64,000 nt of DNA from Parvularcula sp. LCG005 (GCF_032930845.1 NZ_CP136758.1:1937001-2001000), one strand, 5' to 3'. Shown: positions 16,820-25,350, counted from the first letter of the stretch. Program-made: numbers and translations. Notes: generated by a model from the letters alone, not told the origin.

Positions 16820-17186
16820 TCTTATTCGGTCATGCCGCTTGGTTGCTTGAGGTCACGAGCTACCGTGTTGGGCCTCACCCAATAACTTTGCATGATCCGG
16901 CAAATTGATGGTTTGCCGGCCCTTCGTCAGGGATATTGCGGAGGCTGAGCTGTGCCTTACTAAGTATGCCGGACCTCACGGTCTATCGAGCCCTTCCCGA
17001 GCAACAGCTCACTCTCATGCCTGCCCGTCGCCAAGTCTATACGGCGAGAGGCATGAGCATCCGCACACAGATGATATATTGTGAGCCGGCGCATCGCTGC
17101 CCTTATTTATATGACATCCAACAGTCCGCGCTTCAGAAGAATTTTCAGATTCCGGGCTTGACCCCGCCTGTCCTCGCGTTCATGAG
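16820..17186. other. Gene-poor leader between tRNA-Ser and the siderophore-receptor gene
   Basis: About 370 bases without a credible gene. A frame continuous with the receptor is open from 16936 but runs through the Fur-like box and has no ribosome site. A perfect inverted repeat CCGGCAAA-N7-TTTGCCGG occupies 16897-16919; it has no T-run and could be an operator or a weak terminator of the tRNA transcript. A TTGACC at 17158-17163 could be the -35 of the receptor promoter. Confidence 0.55.
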
Positions 17187-17205
17187 ATTGCGAATAATTC
17201 GCAAT
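17187..17205 (+). promoter_or_regulatory. Perfect 19-bp Fur-type palindrome upstream of the TonB-dependent receptor
   Basis: ATTGCGAAT-A-ATTCGCAAT is a perfect 9-1-9 inverted repeat. Its core has the same 7-1-7 geometry as the classical Fur box TGATAAT-N-ATTATCA. It ends 15 bp before the receptor ATG, where repressor binding would block initiation. Iron repression is inferred from the motif and from the genes on both sides. Confidence 0.72.
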
Positions 17206-17220
17206 ATCAACGAGGGCAGA

Positions 17221-19428
17221 ATGACAGACGCAATCACCAGACCAGGCAGCACGGGCGCCAAGAAAATCTTTCACGGCACAGCCATGGCGCTTTTCGTGGC
17301 CGGCAGCGGGGCCAGTGCGATCGCCCAACCGCTCGTATCCGACTATGATGATGGCGACGTCATCACGGTCGAGGGACAGGCCGGCGACTACAAACCTGAT
17401 TCCAAATCCCCCAAATACACCGCTCCCCTGCTCGACACGCCTCGCTCTGTTTCGGTGATTTCAGAAGACGTCATGCGCGACATGGCGGCCGCGTCGCTGT
17501 CGGATGCGCTGCGCACCGTGCCAGGCATCACCATGGCCATGGGCGAAGGCGGGCAACCCTTCGCCGACCGCCCCTTTATCAGGGGCAGCGAGAGCACGTC
17601 GGGCCTGTTGGTCGATGGCCTGCGTGATTCGAGCGCCCAGTCGCGAGACGTCTTCAACCTGGAGCAGATCGAGGTGGCCAAGGGTCCCAACGGGGCGTTT
17701 GCCGGCCGCGGTGCGCCGGGTGGCAGCATCAATCTCGTCACCAAACGCGCGAAGGCGGAGGATTTTCTGAATGTCTCCCTGCGCGGCGGCAATGCCGACC
17801 AGAAACGCGCCGAGATCGACGTCAATCAGGCGCTCACCGACGATCTGGCTCTGCGGATCAACATGATGTGGCAGGAGTCAGATGTCCCGGGCCGGGATGC
17901 TGTTTTCGACAATCGCTGGGGGTTTGCGCCCACCGTCACCTGGGGCCTGACCAAGGCCACAAAAGTCACGGCCAGCTTTGAACATTATGAGGGTGAAGCG
18001 CTCACCGACTATGGGCATCCGCTTGACCTTGTGACCGGTCAGCCCGTGGAAGGGATTGATGCGGACAATTTCTATGGCCTGATCAATCGCGACTTTAACA
18101 ATACCAAGCTGGACTCAGGTATTTTTGAAGTATCGCATGACCTGAATGACCAGGTCACCCTGCGGAATATCACCCGGCTTTCGAAATCGACCACTGACTA
18201 TATTGCAACGAACCCTGATGACAGCCAAGGCAATGTCGCCAATGGTCTTGTGTTCCGGAATACGAAATCCACCAATGCCAGCACGGAAACGCTGGTCAAC
18301 CAAACGGATCTGACCGCACGGTTCGTGACCGGCACGATTGGCCACAGCGTCGCAACGGGTTTCGAATTTTCCTCGGAGGAAACTGACCGGGCAACCTATT
18401 CGGTTGATCTGAGCGCGCCGGGCGGCGTCACAATCCCTCGTGGCGGCTGCGATGCGTTCGGTGCAGGCCCCTCCAGCGGCTATAATTGTACGGACCTTTA
18501 CAATCCGGACCCGACCGACCCATGGACCGGCCTGATCACGCTGAATGATCCGACAACCACTGAAGTGGACACGATCGGCGCCTATGTGTTTGATACCATG
18601 ACGCTATCGGACCAGTGGCTGGTCAATATCGGTGTCCGTTTCGACGACTTCTCAACCGAGACCTCCACCAATCTGTCCAATGACGATCAGTTCGTCACCT
18701 ATCAGGCAGGTGTGGTCTACAAACCGCGTGAGAACGGCAGCATCTATGCCTCCTACGGCACTTCCGCCAACCCGTCAGGTGTGACTGCGGGCGATGGGAG
18801 TGAGAACCTGTCCCTGTCCAACGAAGACCTCGAGCCGGAAAAAGGTCGGAACTATGAGATCGGAACGAAATGGGAGCTTTACGGTGACCGGCTCTCACTT
18901 AATGCTGCATTGTTCCGCACAGAAATCGTTGACGATCACGTCTCGGTCGAAGCCGGCCGTGGTGCACCACAGGAGGCTATTGGCGAAACCCGGGTTCAGG
19001 GCCTTGAGCTGAGCGTCGCCGGTCAGATCACGCCGATCTGGAGCATTTTCAGCGGCTACAGCTATCTCAACTCTGAAATTGTGGACGCCGGACCAGTAAA
19101 CACGGACTATGTGGGCAACGTCCTGCCCAATACGCCAGAGCATAGCTTCAGCCTGTGGACGACGGTTGTCCCTACCGATCGCCTGACCGTCGGCGGCGGC
19201 ACACAATATGTCTCCGAGCGGTTCGGCAATACCGCCAACACCAAGAGCGTCGATGGATATTGGCGTCTCGACGGTGTTGCCACCTACGCCCTGTCCGACA
19301 AGGCCTCGTTCCAGCTCAACGTCCAGAACCTGACCGATGAGCGCTATTACGAGCGGGTCTATGCAACCCACATGGCGACGGTCGCCGCGGGTCGCTCGAT
19401 CACCGGGACACTTCGCCTGTCCTTCTAA
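17221..19428 (+). CDS. TonB-dependent ferric-siderophore receptor (catecholate type, Fiu/CirA-like)
   Basis: 735 aa outer-membrane receptor. The signal region ends near GASAIAQ, followed by a TonB-box-like DVITVEG (about 43-49). The plug domain (about 60-175) has the family phrases TPRSVSVISEDVM, ALRTVPGITM, PFIRGSES and QIEVAKGPNGAFAGRGAPGG. The 22-strand barrel ends in Phe (TGTLRLSF). It imports a ferric chelate using TonB/ExbBD energy; the siderophore is unknown. I start at 17221 (GAGGG upstream) because the Fur-like palindrome at 17187-17205 lies in the longer frame. It is followed by a PiuC-type hydroxylase, the usual partner of Fiu/PiuA receptors. Confidence 0.93.
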   Translation: MTDAITRPGSTGAKKIFHGTAMALFVAGSGASAIAQPLVSDYDDGDVITVEGQAGDYKPDSKSPKYTAPLLDTPRSVSVISEDVMRDMAAASLSDALRTVPGITMAMGEGGQPFADRPFIRGSESTSGLLVDGLRDSSAQSRDVFNLEQIEVAKGPNGAFAGRGAPGGSINLVTKRAKAEDFLNVSLRGGNADQKRAEIDVNQALTDDLALRINMMWQESDVPGRDAVFDNRWGFAPTVTWGLTKATKVTASFEHYEGEALTDYGHPLDLVTGQPVEGIDADNFYGLINRDFNNTKLDSGIFEVSHDLNDQVTLRNITRLSKSTTDYIATNPDDSQGNVANGLVFRNTKSTNASTETLVNQTDLTARFVTGTIGHSVATGFEFSSEETDRATYSVDLSAPGGVTIPRGGCDAFGAGPSSGYNCTDLYNPDPTDPWTGLITLNDPTTTEVDTIGAYVFDTMTLSDQWLVNIGVRFDDFSTETSTNLSNDDQFVTYQAGVVYKPRENGSIYASYGTSANPSGVTAGDGSENLSLSNEDLEPEKGRNYEIGTKWELYGDRLSLNAALFRTEIVDDHVSVEAGRGAPQEAIGETRVQGLELSVAGQITPIWSIFSGYSYLNSEIVDAGPVNTDYVGNVLPNTPEHSFSLWTTVVPTDRLTVGGGTQYVSERFGNTANTKSVDGYWRLDGVATYALSDKASFQLNVQNLTDERYYERVYATHMATVAAGRSITGTLRLSF

Positions 19429-19439
19429 ACAAGGTATCA

Positions 19440-19470
19440 TGGGTCCCTCCGCTTACGCGCGAGGGGCCCA
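19440..19470 (+). other. Intercistronic stem-loop between receptor and piuC-like gene
   Basis: TGGGTCCCTC (19440-19449) pairs with GAGGGGCCCA (19461-19470) through ten base pairs, one of them G-U, with an 11-base loop. No proper T-run follows, so it may stabilise or attenuate the receptor message rather than terminate it. Confidence 0.5.
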
Positions 19471-19493
19471 ATCTCATTTGAGGACTGATTTTT

Positions 19494-20174
19494 ATGCTTG
19501 TGTCTATTCCTGATGTTCTGACAGCTGATGAAGTCGCCACATTGCGCCAGCTCATTGATCAGGCGGACTGGGTCGACGGCAATCAGACCTCAGGCGCCCA
19601 GGCGGCACAGGCGAAGCGCAATGAGCAATTGCCAGGCGATAGTGACATCGCCCGACGAGCCGGCAATTTTGTCCTTGATCGCCTTCAGCAACACCCCACT
19701 TTCATCTCCGCGGCGCTCCCGCTCAAAGTCTATCCGCCCCTGTTCAATCGCTATGCGAGCGGACAGGCGTTTGGCAATCACGTGGACAATGCGATCAGAC
19801 CGTTGCCCGGCAGCGATCAGCGCATACGGACGGACCTATCTGCCACGCTGTTCCTGACGTCGCCCGAAGACTACGATGGTGGTGAGCTCATCATCGATGA
19901 CACCTATGGCAGCCATTCGGTGAAGTTACCGGCCGGACACATGGTCCTTTATCCATCAAGCAGTCTGCACCGTGTCATGCCGGTCACGCGGGGTACACGC
20001 GTCGGATCGTTCTTCTGGACCCAGAGCATGGTGCGAGATGATGGCCAGCGGACCTTGCTTTATGAATTGGACAGCACGATACAGTCTCTTTACGGATCTA
20101 ACCCTGAGAGCCCTGAAATCGTTCGCCTGACAGGCATTTATCACAACCTGATTCGCCGCTGGGCCGACGCCTGA
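19494..20174 (+). CDS. piuC: PKHD-type Fe(II)/2-oxoglutarate-dependent hydroxylase (PiuC/YbiX family)
   Basis: 226 aa, family length. The double-stranded beta-helix core shows the iron ligands His-x-Asp in [11 protein letters not shown] (about 96-106) and the distal His in [21 protein letters not shown], whose Arg binds 2-oxoglutarate. PiuC proteins accompany catecholate siderophore receptors and are iron-regulated, but their substrate is not established. GAGGA lies about 9 nt before the ATG. The gene is 65 bp behind the receptor with a stem-loop between, so co-transcription from the Fur-controlled promoter is likely. It converges with the apbE-like gene with no gap. Confidence 0.92.
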   Translation: MLVSIPDVLTADEVATLRQLIDQADWVDGNQTSGAQAAQAKRNEQLPGDSDIARRAGNFVLDRLQQHPTFISAALPLKVYPPLFNRYASGQAFGNHVDNAIRPLPGSDQRIRTDLSATLFLTSPEDYDGGELIIDDTYGSHSVKLPAGHMVLYPSSSLHRVMPVTRGTRVGSFFWTQSMVRDDGQRTLLYELDSTIQSLYGSNPESPEIVRLTGIYHNLIRRWADA

Positions 20175-21155
20175 TCAGGCAAGCCAGCTCTCTGCGCGCG
20201 ATGAGAGAACAGGCTCATGCCCCTGGCGAAGGAAAATGGCGCCGAGATTATTCTCATTTGCAAGGGATAACCCCTGCTCCGTGCCCGCAGCGAATAAAGC
20301 CGTCGCCCATGCGTCTGCCATCGCGCAGGTTTCATGGATGACGGTAACGGATCCGCCCGAGGGCTCAGGCACCGTTGAGGCCTGTGTGACAATATGGGAG
20401 AGCGTGTGGCCGTCGACCACCACCTGCCGCGCCGTGTCGCCGGATGTGGCAAGGGTCAGTCCCATCAGTGCAACGTCAACAATTGCGCCTTCAGCATGAA
20501 CAGGCTCCAGCCGGACGATCCACGGCGACCGATCGGGCTTGAAGCCCCTTCCCACATATTCGCCGCCAATCTCGACCAGCCCGTGCTCTATCCCCTGAAG
20601 CCTCATCACGTCGGCCATGCGATCGACCGCGTAGCCCTTTGCAATGGCGTTCAGGTCGAGGTCATATCCAGACTGTTTTATCAGTGTGCGGCCATCATAG
20701 GCGGCCAGCAGCCCGCCCTCGGTGGGTGCTGAAGGCGATGCCGTCGCCAGTCCTGAGGGCGGAGGGACGAAACCGCGACGCGCCACCTCTGCACCAAGGC
20801 CCGGGTCAAAGGCGCCTCGGCTTTGACCGTGCACGATCTTTGCCATGTCCAGCAGTCGGACAACTGACGGCGGCACCTCGCGGGAACTGCCGGACGGCGA
20901 CCCATTGAAACGCGATAGCCACGAGGACTCTGACCACGCACTACACAGCGCAATCAGGTCGTCGAACATGGCTTCAAAGCCTGCTCGCAGAGGGCCTTCG
21001 AGCGCCACGTCACTGACAAAGTGGGCAGACCAGTTGGTTCCCATGGTGTGGCCTGTCAACGATTGGACGGGCACATCCAATAGCGGCGGTGCGGCAGGAC
21101 CGACACCGCCGTCAGGTATCAGGAACAATACGGGCTTAGAGATCGAGGACCTCAA
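20175..21155 (-). CDS. apbE: ApbE family FAD:protein FMN transferase
   Basis: 326 aa in the frame used. ApbE covalently attaches FMN from FAD to a Thr/Ser of extracytoplasmic proteins. Motifs: GHTMGTNWS (about 35-43), DLDLNAIAKGYAVDRM, HGLVEIGGEYVGRG, LATSGDTAR and the metal-site phrase ADAWATALF with Asp and Thr in place. Odd point: the usual HI(I/L)DPxTG loop reads SHIVTQASTVPEP. The start is uncertain: the frame opens with TTG and overlaps the upstream gene by 20 bp, and no clear ribosome site or export signal is visible. It is last in the PepSY-DUF2271-DUF4198-ApbE operon. Confidence 0.86.
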   Translation of the reverse strand: MRSSISKPVLFLIPDGGVGPAAPPLLDVPVQSLTGHTMGTNWSAHFVSDVALEGPLRAGFEAMFDDLIALCSAWSESSWLSRFNGSPSGSSREVPPSVVRLLDMAKIVHGQSRGAFDPGLGAEVARRGFVPPPSGLATASPSAPTEGGLLAAYDGRTLIKQSGYDLDLNAIAKGYAVDRMADVMRLQGIEHGLVEIGGEYVGRGFKPDRSPWIVRLEPVHAEGAIVDVALMGLTLATSGDTARQVVVDGHTLSHIVTQASTVPEPSGGSVTVIHETCAMADAWATALFAAGTEQGLSLANENNLGAIFLRQGHEPVLSSRAESWLA

Positions 21156-21954
21156 ACGTCAGGACATAGGACAGTCGCTGCGTCATGGTGATGCCCTCGA
21201 CTGTGACTTCGCCTTCTGCCTCGGTCTCGAGCCAGTACGTGCCGGGTGCATCCATGGTGAAGCTGACCTGACCGCTCTCATCAGTGGTCAGTTTCTGCTC
21301 ATCGACCTTGTCTCTGTACCGATCATCACCACGAACAATCGTCACTTCGATACCTGCGGCGGGCTCGCCATCGCGAAAGAAGCCGAACGTCGCTGGCTCA
21401 CCGGTGACGATGTCATTCGGGTGCGATACAGGGTCAAGCTCCAGCCCTTTGCCCGTCATGGAGAGATTGTCCGTTGACGGCGCACCGAGTGTGACCATGG
21501 TCTCAATGCGGCGATAGCTTTGAGTAATCTCGGCGCCGGGCTTTTCAGCGTAGCCGCCACCGATGATCTCATCAAAGCTGCCGCGCTTGCGCTGGCGCTC
21601 ACCATCTTCCTCCCAGGCGGCGAAATAGCCAATGCCGCCATCGGCGATGCGATAGGTCCCCTGCTGGTCAAGCTTGACGTCGAAAGCCGTGCGAATTTCG
21701 CCCTGAACCGCATTGACGATGTCGACCGTGCTACCATCCGGTGCCGTCACAATGATGCCGTCGGACCGCATGGGTCGATGGTTCGGATAGAACAGGTCAT
21801 TGGAGACGGCCGCGTCGACCGTGATCCACTGCTCATCCCCCGAGAGGACAAATGTGGAGGGCAGGAACCAGGCCCGGTGCGCCTGGGCCACACCAAGGCT
21901 GGCGAGGACGGCGGTCCCCAGAAGGGCAGTCTTTTTAAGCAGCGATTTTTTCAT
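21136..21954 (-). CDS. DUF4198 domain periplasmic protein
   Basis: 272 aa. Sec signal peptide MKKSLLKKTALLGTAVLAS...VAQA, with mature protein starting HRAWFLPS, the typical DUF4198 opening (AHxxWxLPS). The domain is thought to adopt carbohydrate-binding-module-like beta-sandwich folds and recurs beside TonB-dependent metal transport genes. The C-terminal half contains a second beta-sandwich-like segment ending in DESGQVSFTMDAPGTYWLE. The ATG at 21954 has GGAG 7 nt upstream, and the signal peptide begins there. It lies 13 bp behind DUF2271. It may bind the metal or chelate for the flavoprotein; this is inference. Confidence 0.85.
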   Translation of the reverse strand: MKKSLLKKTALLGTAVLASLGVAQAHRAWFLPSTFVLSGDEQWITVDAAVSNDLFYPNHRPMRSDGIIVTAPDGSTVDIVNAVQGEIRTAFDVKLDQQGTYRIADGGIGYFAAWEEDGERQRKRGSFDEIIGGGYAEKPGAEITQSYRRIETMVTLGAPSTDNLSMTGKGLELDPVSHPNDIVTGEPATFGFFRDGEPAAGIEVTIVRGDDRYRDKVDEQKLTTDESGQVSFTMDAPGTYWLETEAEGEVTVEGITMTQRLSYVLTFEVLDL

Positions 21955-21967
21955 AGGGGCGCTCCGA

Positions 21968-22471
21968 TCAATTGTTCGATGAAAATGTGATTTGTCCGAG
22001 TTCAGACGATCCGGTGGCAGAAACATCAATGTCGCCAGGCCATGTGAACGGCAAAGATACGACTTCACGCCCCCCTACCTCGCGCGCCGCTTCGACCATC
22101 ATGATGTAATCGCCCGGCGCGAGCGCCTTCAGTCGCGGATCTTCCATTGGAACAGCGATGCGGTGCGTGCCCGGTGCCTTCGTCGGAGACGTGATGCCAT
22201 CTACCGGCATGTCGAGCGAGCGGCCTGTTCGGCGCCACCATTGGCGAAGATCTTTCAGCCAGGTCTCGCCCTCGGCATCATCATCCTGCTGATAAAGAAC
22301 AGCGATATTGGCAGCCACGGACTGGTCCGGCTTGGCGATCCAGGCGGCGATATAGGGGCGGTGATATTCCGCCACCGACAGCGCCGGAATCTCCACCGTC
22401 AGCTCGACGTCACCCGCCAAGGCAGGGCCGCTCAGAAGTGCAGCAGAAACAGTGAGGGGGATAAACTTCAT
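21968..22471 (-). CDS. DUF2271 periplasmic protein with an ApbE flavinylation motif
   Basis: 167 aa. Signal peptide to about residue 19 (SGPALA-G). Family phrases: YIAAWIAKPDQS, WLKDLRQWWRR, PGTHRIAVPMED and LAPGDYIMMVEAAREVGGREV. Residues 91-97 read DGITSPT, matching the ApbE target pattern D-(G/S)-x-T-S-A-T, with FMN predicted on Thr97. DUF2271 proteins co-occur with ApbE and PepSY membrane proteins and are considered extracytosolic flavoproteins. It sits 4 bp behind the PepSY gene and 13 bp before DUF4198, so the genes form one operon. I predict it is the FMN carrier of the module. Confidence 0.88.
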   Translation of the reverse strand: MKFIPLTVSAALLSGPALAGDVELTVEIPALSVAEYHRPYIAAWIAKPDQSVAANIAVLYQQDDDAEGETWLKDLRQWWRRTGRSLDMPVDGITSPTKAPGTHRIAVPMEDPRLKALAPGDYIMMVEAAREVGGREVVSLPFTWPGDIDVSATGSSELGQITFSSNN

Positions 22472-22475
22472 GATT

Positions 22476-23141
22476 TTACCTGTGTACGAATAAAATGAGC
22501 AGGATCACGGGGATCAGCAGGCCGCCCGCGACGAGCGGCCAGGTGGAGGAGCGTTTGCCAGCGTGAATTTGCAGCAGCCAAAGCCCTGACAGCGCAAAAA
22601 CGATGCAGGCGGCCGAAAAGATGTCGAGAAACCAGCGCCACGCCGCGCCTGTATTTCGGCCCTTGTGCAGATCATTCAGATAGGCCACCGCGCCTCGGCT
22701 GGTTGATACATACAGAACCTCACCGGACGCCCGATCGATGCTCACCCAGGCATCCCCGCCGGGGCGCGGTAGCGAGATATAAGCGTCAACATCGGTCCAT
22801 TCGACTTCGCGACCTTTCAGATTGACGGAAAGCTCCCGCTCGAGCGCGCGCGCGACCGGGCGAGCCAGCTCATTGCTCGTCCCCTCCGTGGGCAGGTCTT
22901 CCATCGCTGCGACGACCACGGACGACAACGTCATGGTCTTTTCGACTTCGGATGGCTCGGTTTTGATCTGGTGGGCGTGATTGAGCGTGATGCCGGTCAC
23001 GGCGAAGAGGATGATGCCGATCAGGCAGATGGCGCCGGACACCCAGTGCCACGTACGCGCCTGGCGTTTCCAGAAGCCGCTTTTTGGCTTTTTACGGGAT
23101 CGGCCCCCGGCGTTGATGGCGTTGGACGGGGTAGACGACAC
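22476..23141 (-). CDS. PepSY-associated transmembrane protein (putative electron-transfer subunit)
   Basis: 221 aa in the frame used. Helix 1 near WHWVSGAICLIGIILFAVTG is followed by TLNHAHQI; a periplasmic PepSY-like domain carries SIDRASGEVLYVST. Then LHKGRNTGAAWRWFLDIFSAACIVFALSGLWLL is the hallmark helix pair of the family, and a last helix ends LLIPVILLILFVH. His residues flank the helices and could bind haem or metal. I use GTG at 23141 (GAGG upstream); the frame reaches a TTG at 23198, but that codon lies inside the Fur-like box and lacks a ribosome site. First gene of the operon with DUF2271, DUF4198 and ApbE. Confidence 0.83.
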   Translation of the reverse strand: MSSTPSNAINAGGRSRKKPKSGFWKRQARTWHWVSGAICLIGIILFAVTGITLNHAHQIKTEPSEVEKTMTLSSVVVAAMEDLPTEGTSNELARPVARALERELSVNLKGREVEWTDVDAYISLPRPGGDAWVSIDRASGEVLYVSTSRGAVAYLNDLHKGRNTGAAWRWFLDIFSAACIVFALSGLWLLQIHAGKRSSTWPLVAGGLLIPVILLILFVHR

Positions 23142-23180
23142 GCGCAGCAGATCCTCGGCAAAACTTGACCTGAACCTGTT

Positions 23181-23199
23181 AATGCAACTCACTCGCAAT
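23181..23199 (-). promoter_or_regulatory. Imperfect Fur-like box upstream of the PepSY-DUF2271-DUF4198-ApbE operon
   Basis: AATGCAACT-C-ACTCGCAAT is a 9-1-9 imperfect inverted repeat. One half matches the perfect box at 17187-17205 at eight of nine bases, the other at six of nine. It sits at the 5' end of the minus-strand operon, about 40 bp before the chosen GTG. Co-regulation with the receptor is therefore plausible. Confidence 0.48.
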
Positions 23200-23298
23200 G
23201 TCTACAAGCAGCCACTGGGCAAGTTGATGGCAATATCGTCACCTATTGGGCGGCAGAAACTCTATGCGCCCGGCAATGCGGTGCGCTAAGGCAGCGGT

Positions 23299-23775
23299 AT
23301 GTGGACACCAATCATTGCCGCCATCGCTGCGGTCTCCCTTCAGGCCCAAGAACCCATCGTGATTTCTTGGAGCGATCTCATTCCTGCCGACGCCGCGCCC
23401 GGCGCAGAGGATGACACACCAGTCGACCATGACGGCGCGGGTCCTGCCAAACAGGTGGGTTCTGCAGATCCAGTCATGGATTTTGATCAACAGACGATCC
23501 GGATGCCCGGCTTCATGCTGCCGCTGGATTATTCCGATAAAGGCGAAGTGACGTCGTTCCTGCTGGTGCCCTATTACGGCGCCTGTATTCATGTCCCGCC
23601 GCCGCCACCGAATCAGATCGTCTATGTCGACACCAAGGCCGCCCCGGTGCAGGCCAAAGGTCTGTGGGATCCGGTCTGGGTCATCGGCACGATGCAGGTG
23701 AAGATGAACAAGAACGGCCTTGGCGACGCGGCCTACACATTGCTGCTCGACGAGATGATGCCCTACGACGACTGA
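23299..23775 (+). CDS. DUF3299 secreted protein
   Basis: 158 aa. A signal peptide (MWTPIIAAIAAVSLQAQ) leads into the DUF3299 pattern: ISWSDLIP, then MPGFMLPLDYSDKGEVTSFLLVPYYGACIHVPPPPPNQIVYV, and WDPVWVIGTM. The Cys-His in YGACIHVPPPPPNQ is the family's best conserved spot and could bind a metal; no function is established. AGG lies 7 nt before the ATG. It diverges from the PepSY operon and is 69 bp before the phosphatase, with which it may be co-transcribed. Confidence 0.85.
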   Translation: MWTPIIAAIAAVSLQAQEPIVISWSDLIPADAAPGAEDDTPVDHDGAGPAKQVGSADPVMDFDQQTIRMPGFMLPLDYSDKGEVTSFLLVPYYGACIHVPPPPPNQIVYVDTKAAPVQAKGLWDPVWVIGTMQVKMNKNGLGDAAYTLLLDEMMPYDD

Positions 23776-23844
23776 TATCTGTCGCGCGTTTGACACATTG
23801 GGGTCGTATGGCCCGCCCTATTCTATTCTATCGGAGTGACCCTC

Positions 23845-25350
23845 ATGATTTCACTGCTTCTTTCCGCAGCGCTTGTGGTTCAACCCGCCCCTGCAAAACC
23901 CGTGGACTGGGTTGCAGTTGGCGAACAGACACTGGCGCAACGCAAGGCCGTCAAGCCGATCGATCACGGGGCGAAAAACGTCATTCTGTTTGTGGCGGAC
24001 GGCATGGATATCACCACCATCACCGCCGGTCGTATTCTGGCTGGACAGCTGCAGGGCAAGTCGGGCGAAGAGCATGTGCTGGCCTTTGAAACGATGCCTC
24101 ATGTGGCGCTATCGAAAACCTACAATGTGAACATGCAAACCGCCGACAGCGCCGGGACCGCAACGGCAATGATGACCGGGCGCAAGACCAAAGCCGGCGT
24201 CATCGACGTGGACCAGACAGTTCCGCGCGGCGATTGCGAGGCGTCGGTCGGCAAAGAATCGCCATCGATTATGGATTTTGCGGCCGCGCAGGATCGCAGC
24301 GTGGGCGTGGTCTCGACCGCACGGATCACCCATGCCACCCCCGCCACCGTCTATGCCCATGCGGCTGACCGGGACTGGGAATCCGATACCGACCTGCCTC
24401 GCGGCGCAACGTGCAAGGACATTGCAGCGCAGCTGATCGACGCCACGGCCTCCCTGCCGCTGAAGGTCGTGCTCGGCGGTGGACGGCGCAACTTCATGCC
24501 TGCCGAAATGCCGGACCCCGAATATGAAGGCCGCAGCGGCGGTCGTGCGGACGGCCGCGATCTGACCAATGAGTTCCTGACCCAGTCGGACGCCAATGCC
24601 TATGTCTGGAATGCGGAACAGCTTAGCGATCTGGACCACGACAAGGTCAATGCCGTGCTTGGTCTCTTCGAACCCAGCCACATGCAGTACGATGCCGATC
24701 GGGAAAAAGATAAAGGCGGTGAGCCGTCTCTGGCGGAACTGACCGGCTTTGCGATCGATCATCTGAGCAAGGATGAAGACGGCTTTTTCTTGCTGGTCGA
24801 GGGTGGACGCGTTGACCACGCACACCATGCTGGCAATGCCGCACGCGCCCTGAATGATGTGGTGGCCTTTGATGCCGCAGTCGCCATGGCTCTTGAGAAA
24901 ACCAGTGCCGAGGACACGCTGATCATCGTCACCGCCGACCACGGCCACACCCTGGCGCTGCAGGGCTATCCCAAACGCGGCAATCCGATCCTTGGCACGG
25001 TCGTCAGTGTCGGGAGCAAGGGTGAGCCCCTCGACACACCGCTGGCGGCTGGCGATGGCCAACCCTACACAACCCTGTCCTACTCCAATGGTCCCGGATC
25101 CGTCTTTGCCAAGCCGTCCAAGGACGTGGCACCAACACGGCCTTTCGTATCAATGGAAGAGGCGCAGGACATCGACTACCAACAGCAGTCGCTGATCCCG
25201 GCGGCGTCCGAATCTCATGGCGGTCAGGACGTGTCGATCTACGCACGCGGCCCGATGGCCCATCTGATGGGCGGCGTTGTTGAGCAGAGCTACATCTACT
25301 ACGTGATGCGCGAAGCCTTCCAGCCGACTGAAGCCGACACGCAGGAATAA
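23845..25350 (+). CDS. Alkaline phosphatase, PhoA superfamily
   Basis: 501 aa periplasmic phosphomonoesterase. Signal peptide MISLLLSAALVVQPAPA. The metal/catalytic set is in order: VADGMD with Asp, TADSAGTATAMMTGRKTK with the nucleophilic Ser, EGGRVDHAHHAGNA with Glu, Asp and His ligands, TADHGHT, and SHGGQDV near the C-terminus. Two zinc and one magnesium are expected. I begin at the ATG at 23845, 8 nt behind GGAG; a GTG at 23836 overlaps that site. No clear Pho box was recognised, so phosphate control is not shown. It ends back to back with hflX. Confidence 0.93.
   Translation: MISLLLSAALVVQPAPAKPVDWVAVGEQTLAQRKAVKPIDHGAKNVILFVADGMDITTITAGRILAGQLQGKSGEEHVLAFETMPHVALSKTYNVNMQTADSAGTATAMMTGRKTKAGVIDVDQTVPRGDCEASVGKESPSIMDFAAAQDRSVGVVSTARITHATPATVYAHAADRDWESDTDLPRGATCKDIAAQLIDATASLPLKVVLGGGRRNFMPAEMPDPEYEGRSGGRADGRDLTNEFLTQSDANAYVWNAEQLSDLDHDKVNAVLGLFEPSHMQYDADREKDKGGEPSLAELTGFAIDHLSKDEDGFFLLVEGGRVDHAHHAGNAARALNDVVAFDAAVAMALEKTSAEDTLIIVTADHGHTLALQGYPKRGNPILGTVVSVGSKGEPLDTPLAAGDGQPYTTLSYSNGPGSVFAKPSKDVAPTRPFVSMEEAQDIDYQQQSLIPAASESHGGQDVSIYARGPMAHLMGGVVEQSYIYYVMREAFQPTEADTQE

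Noticed and set aside
16936-17220. N-terminal extension of the TonB-dependent receptor
   Set aside because: It runs across the Fur-like palindrome, lacks a ribosome site, and would hide the signal peptide beginning at 17221.
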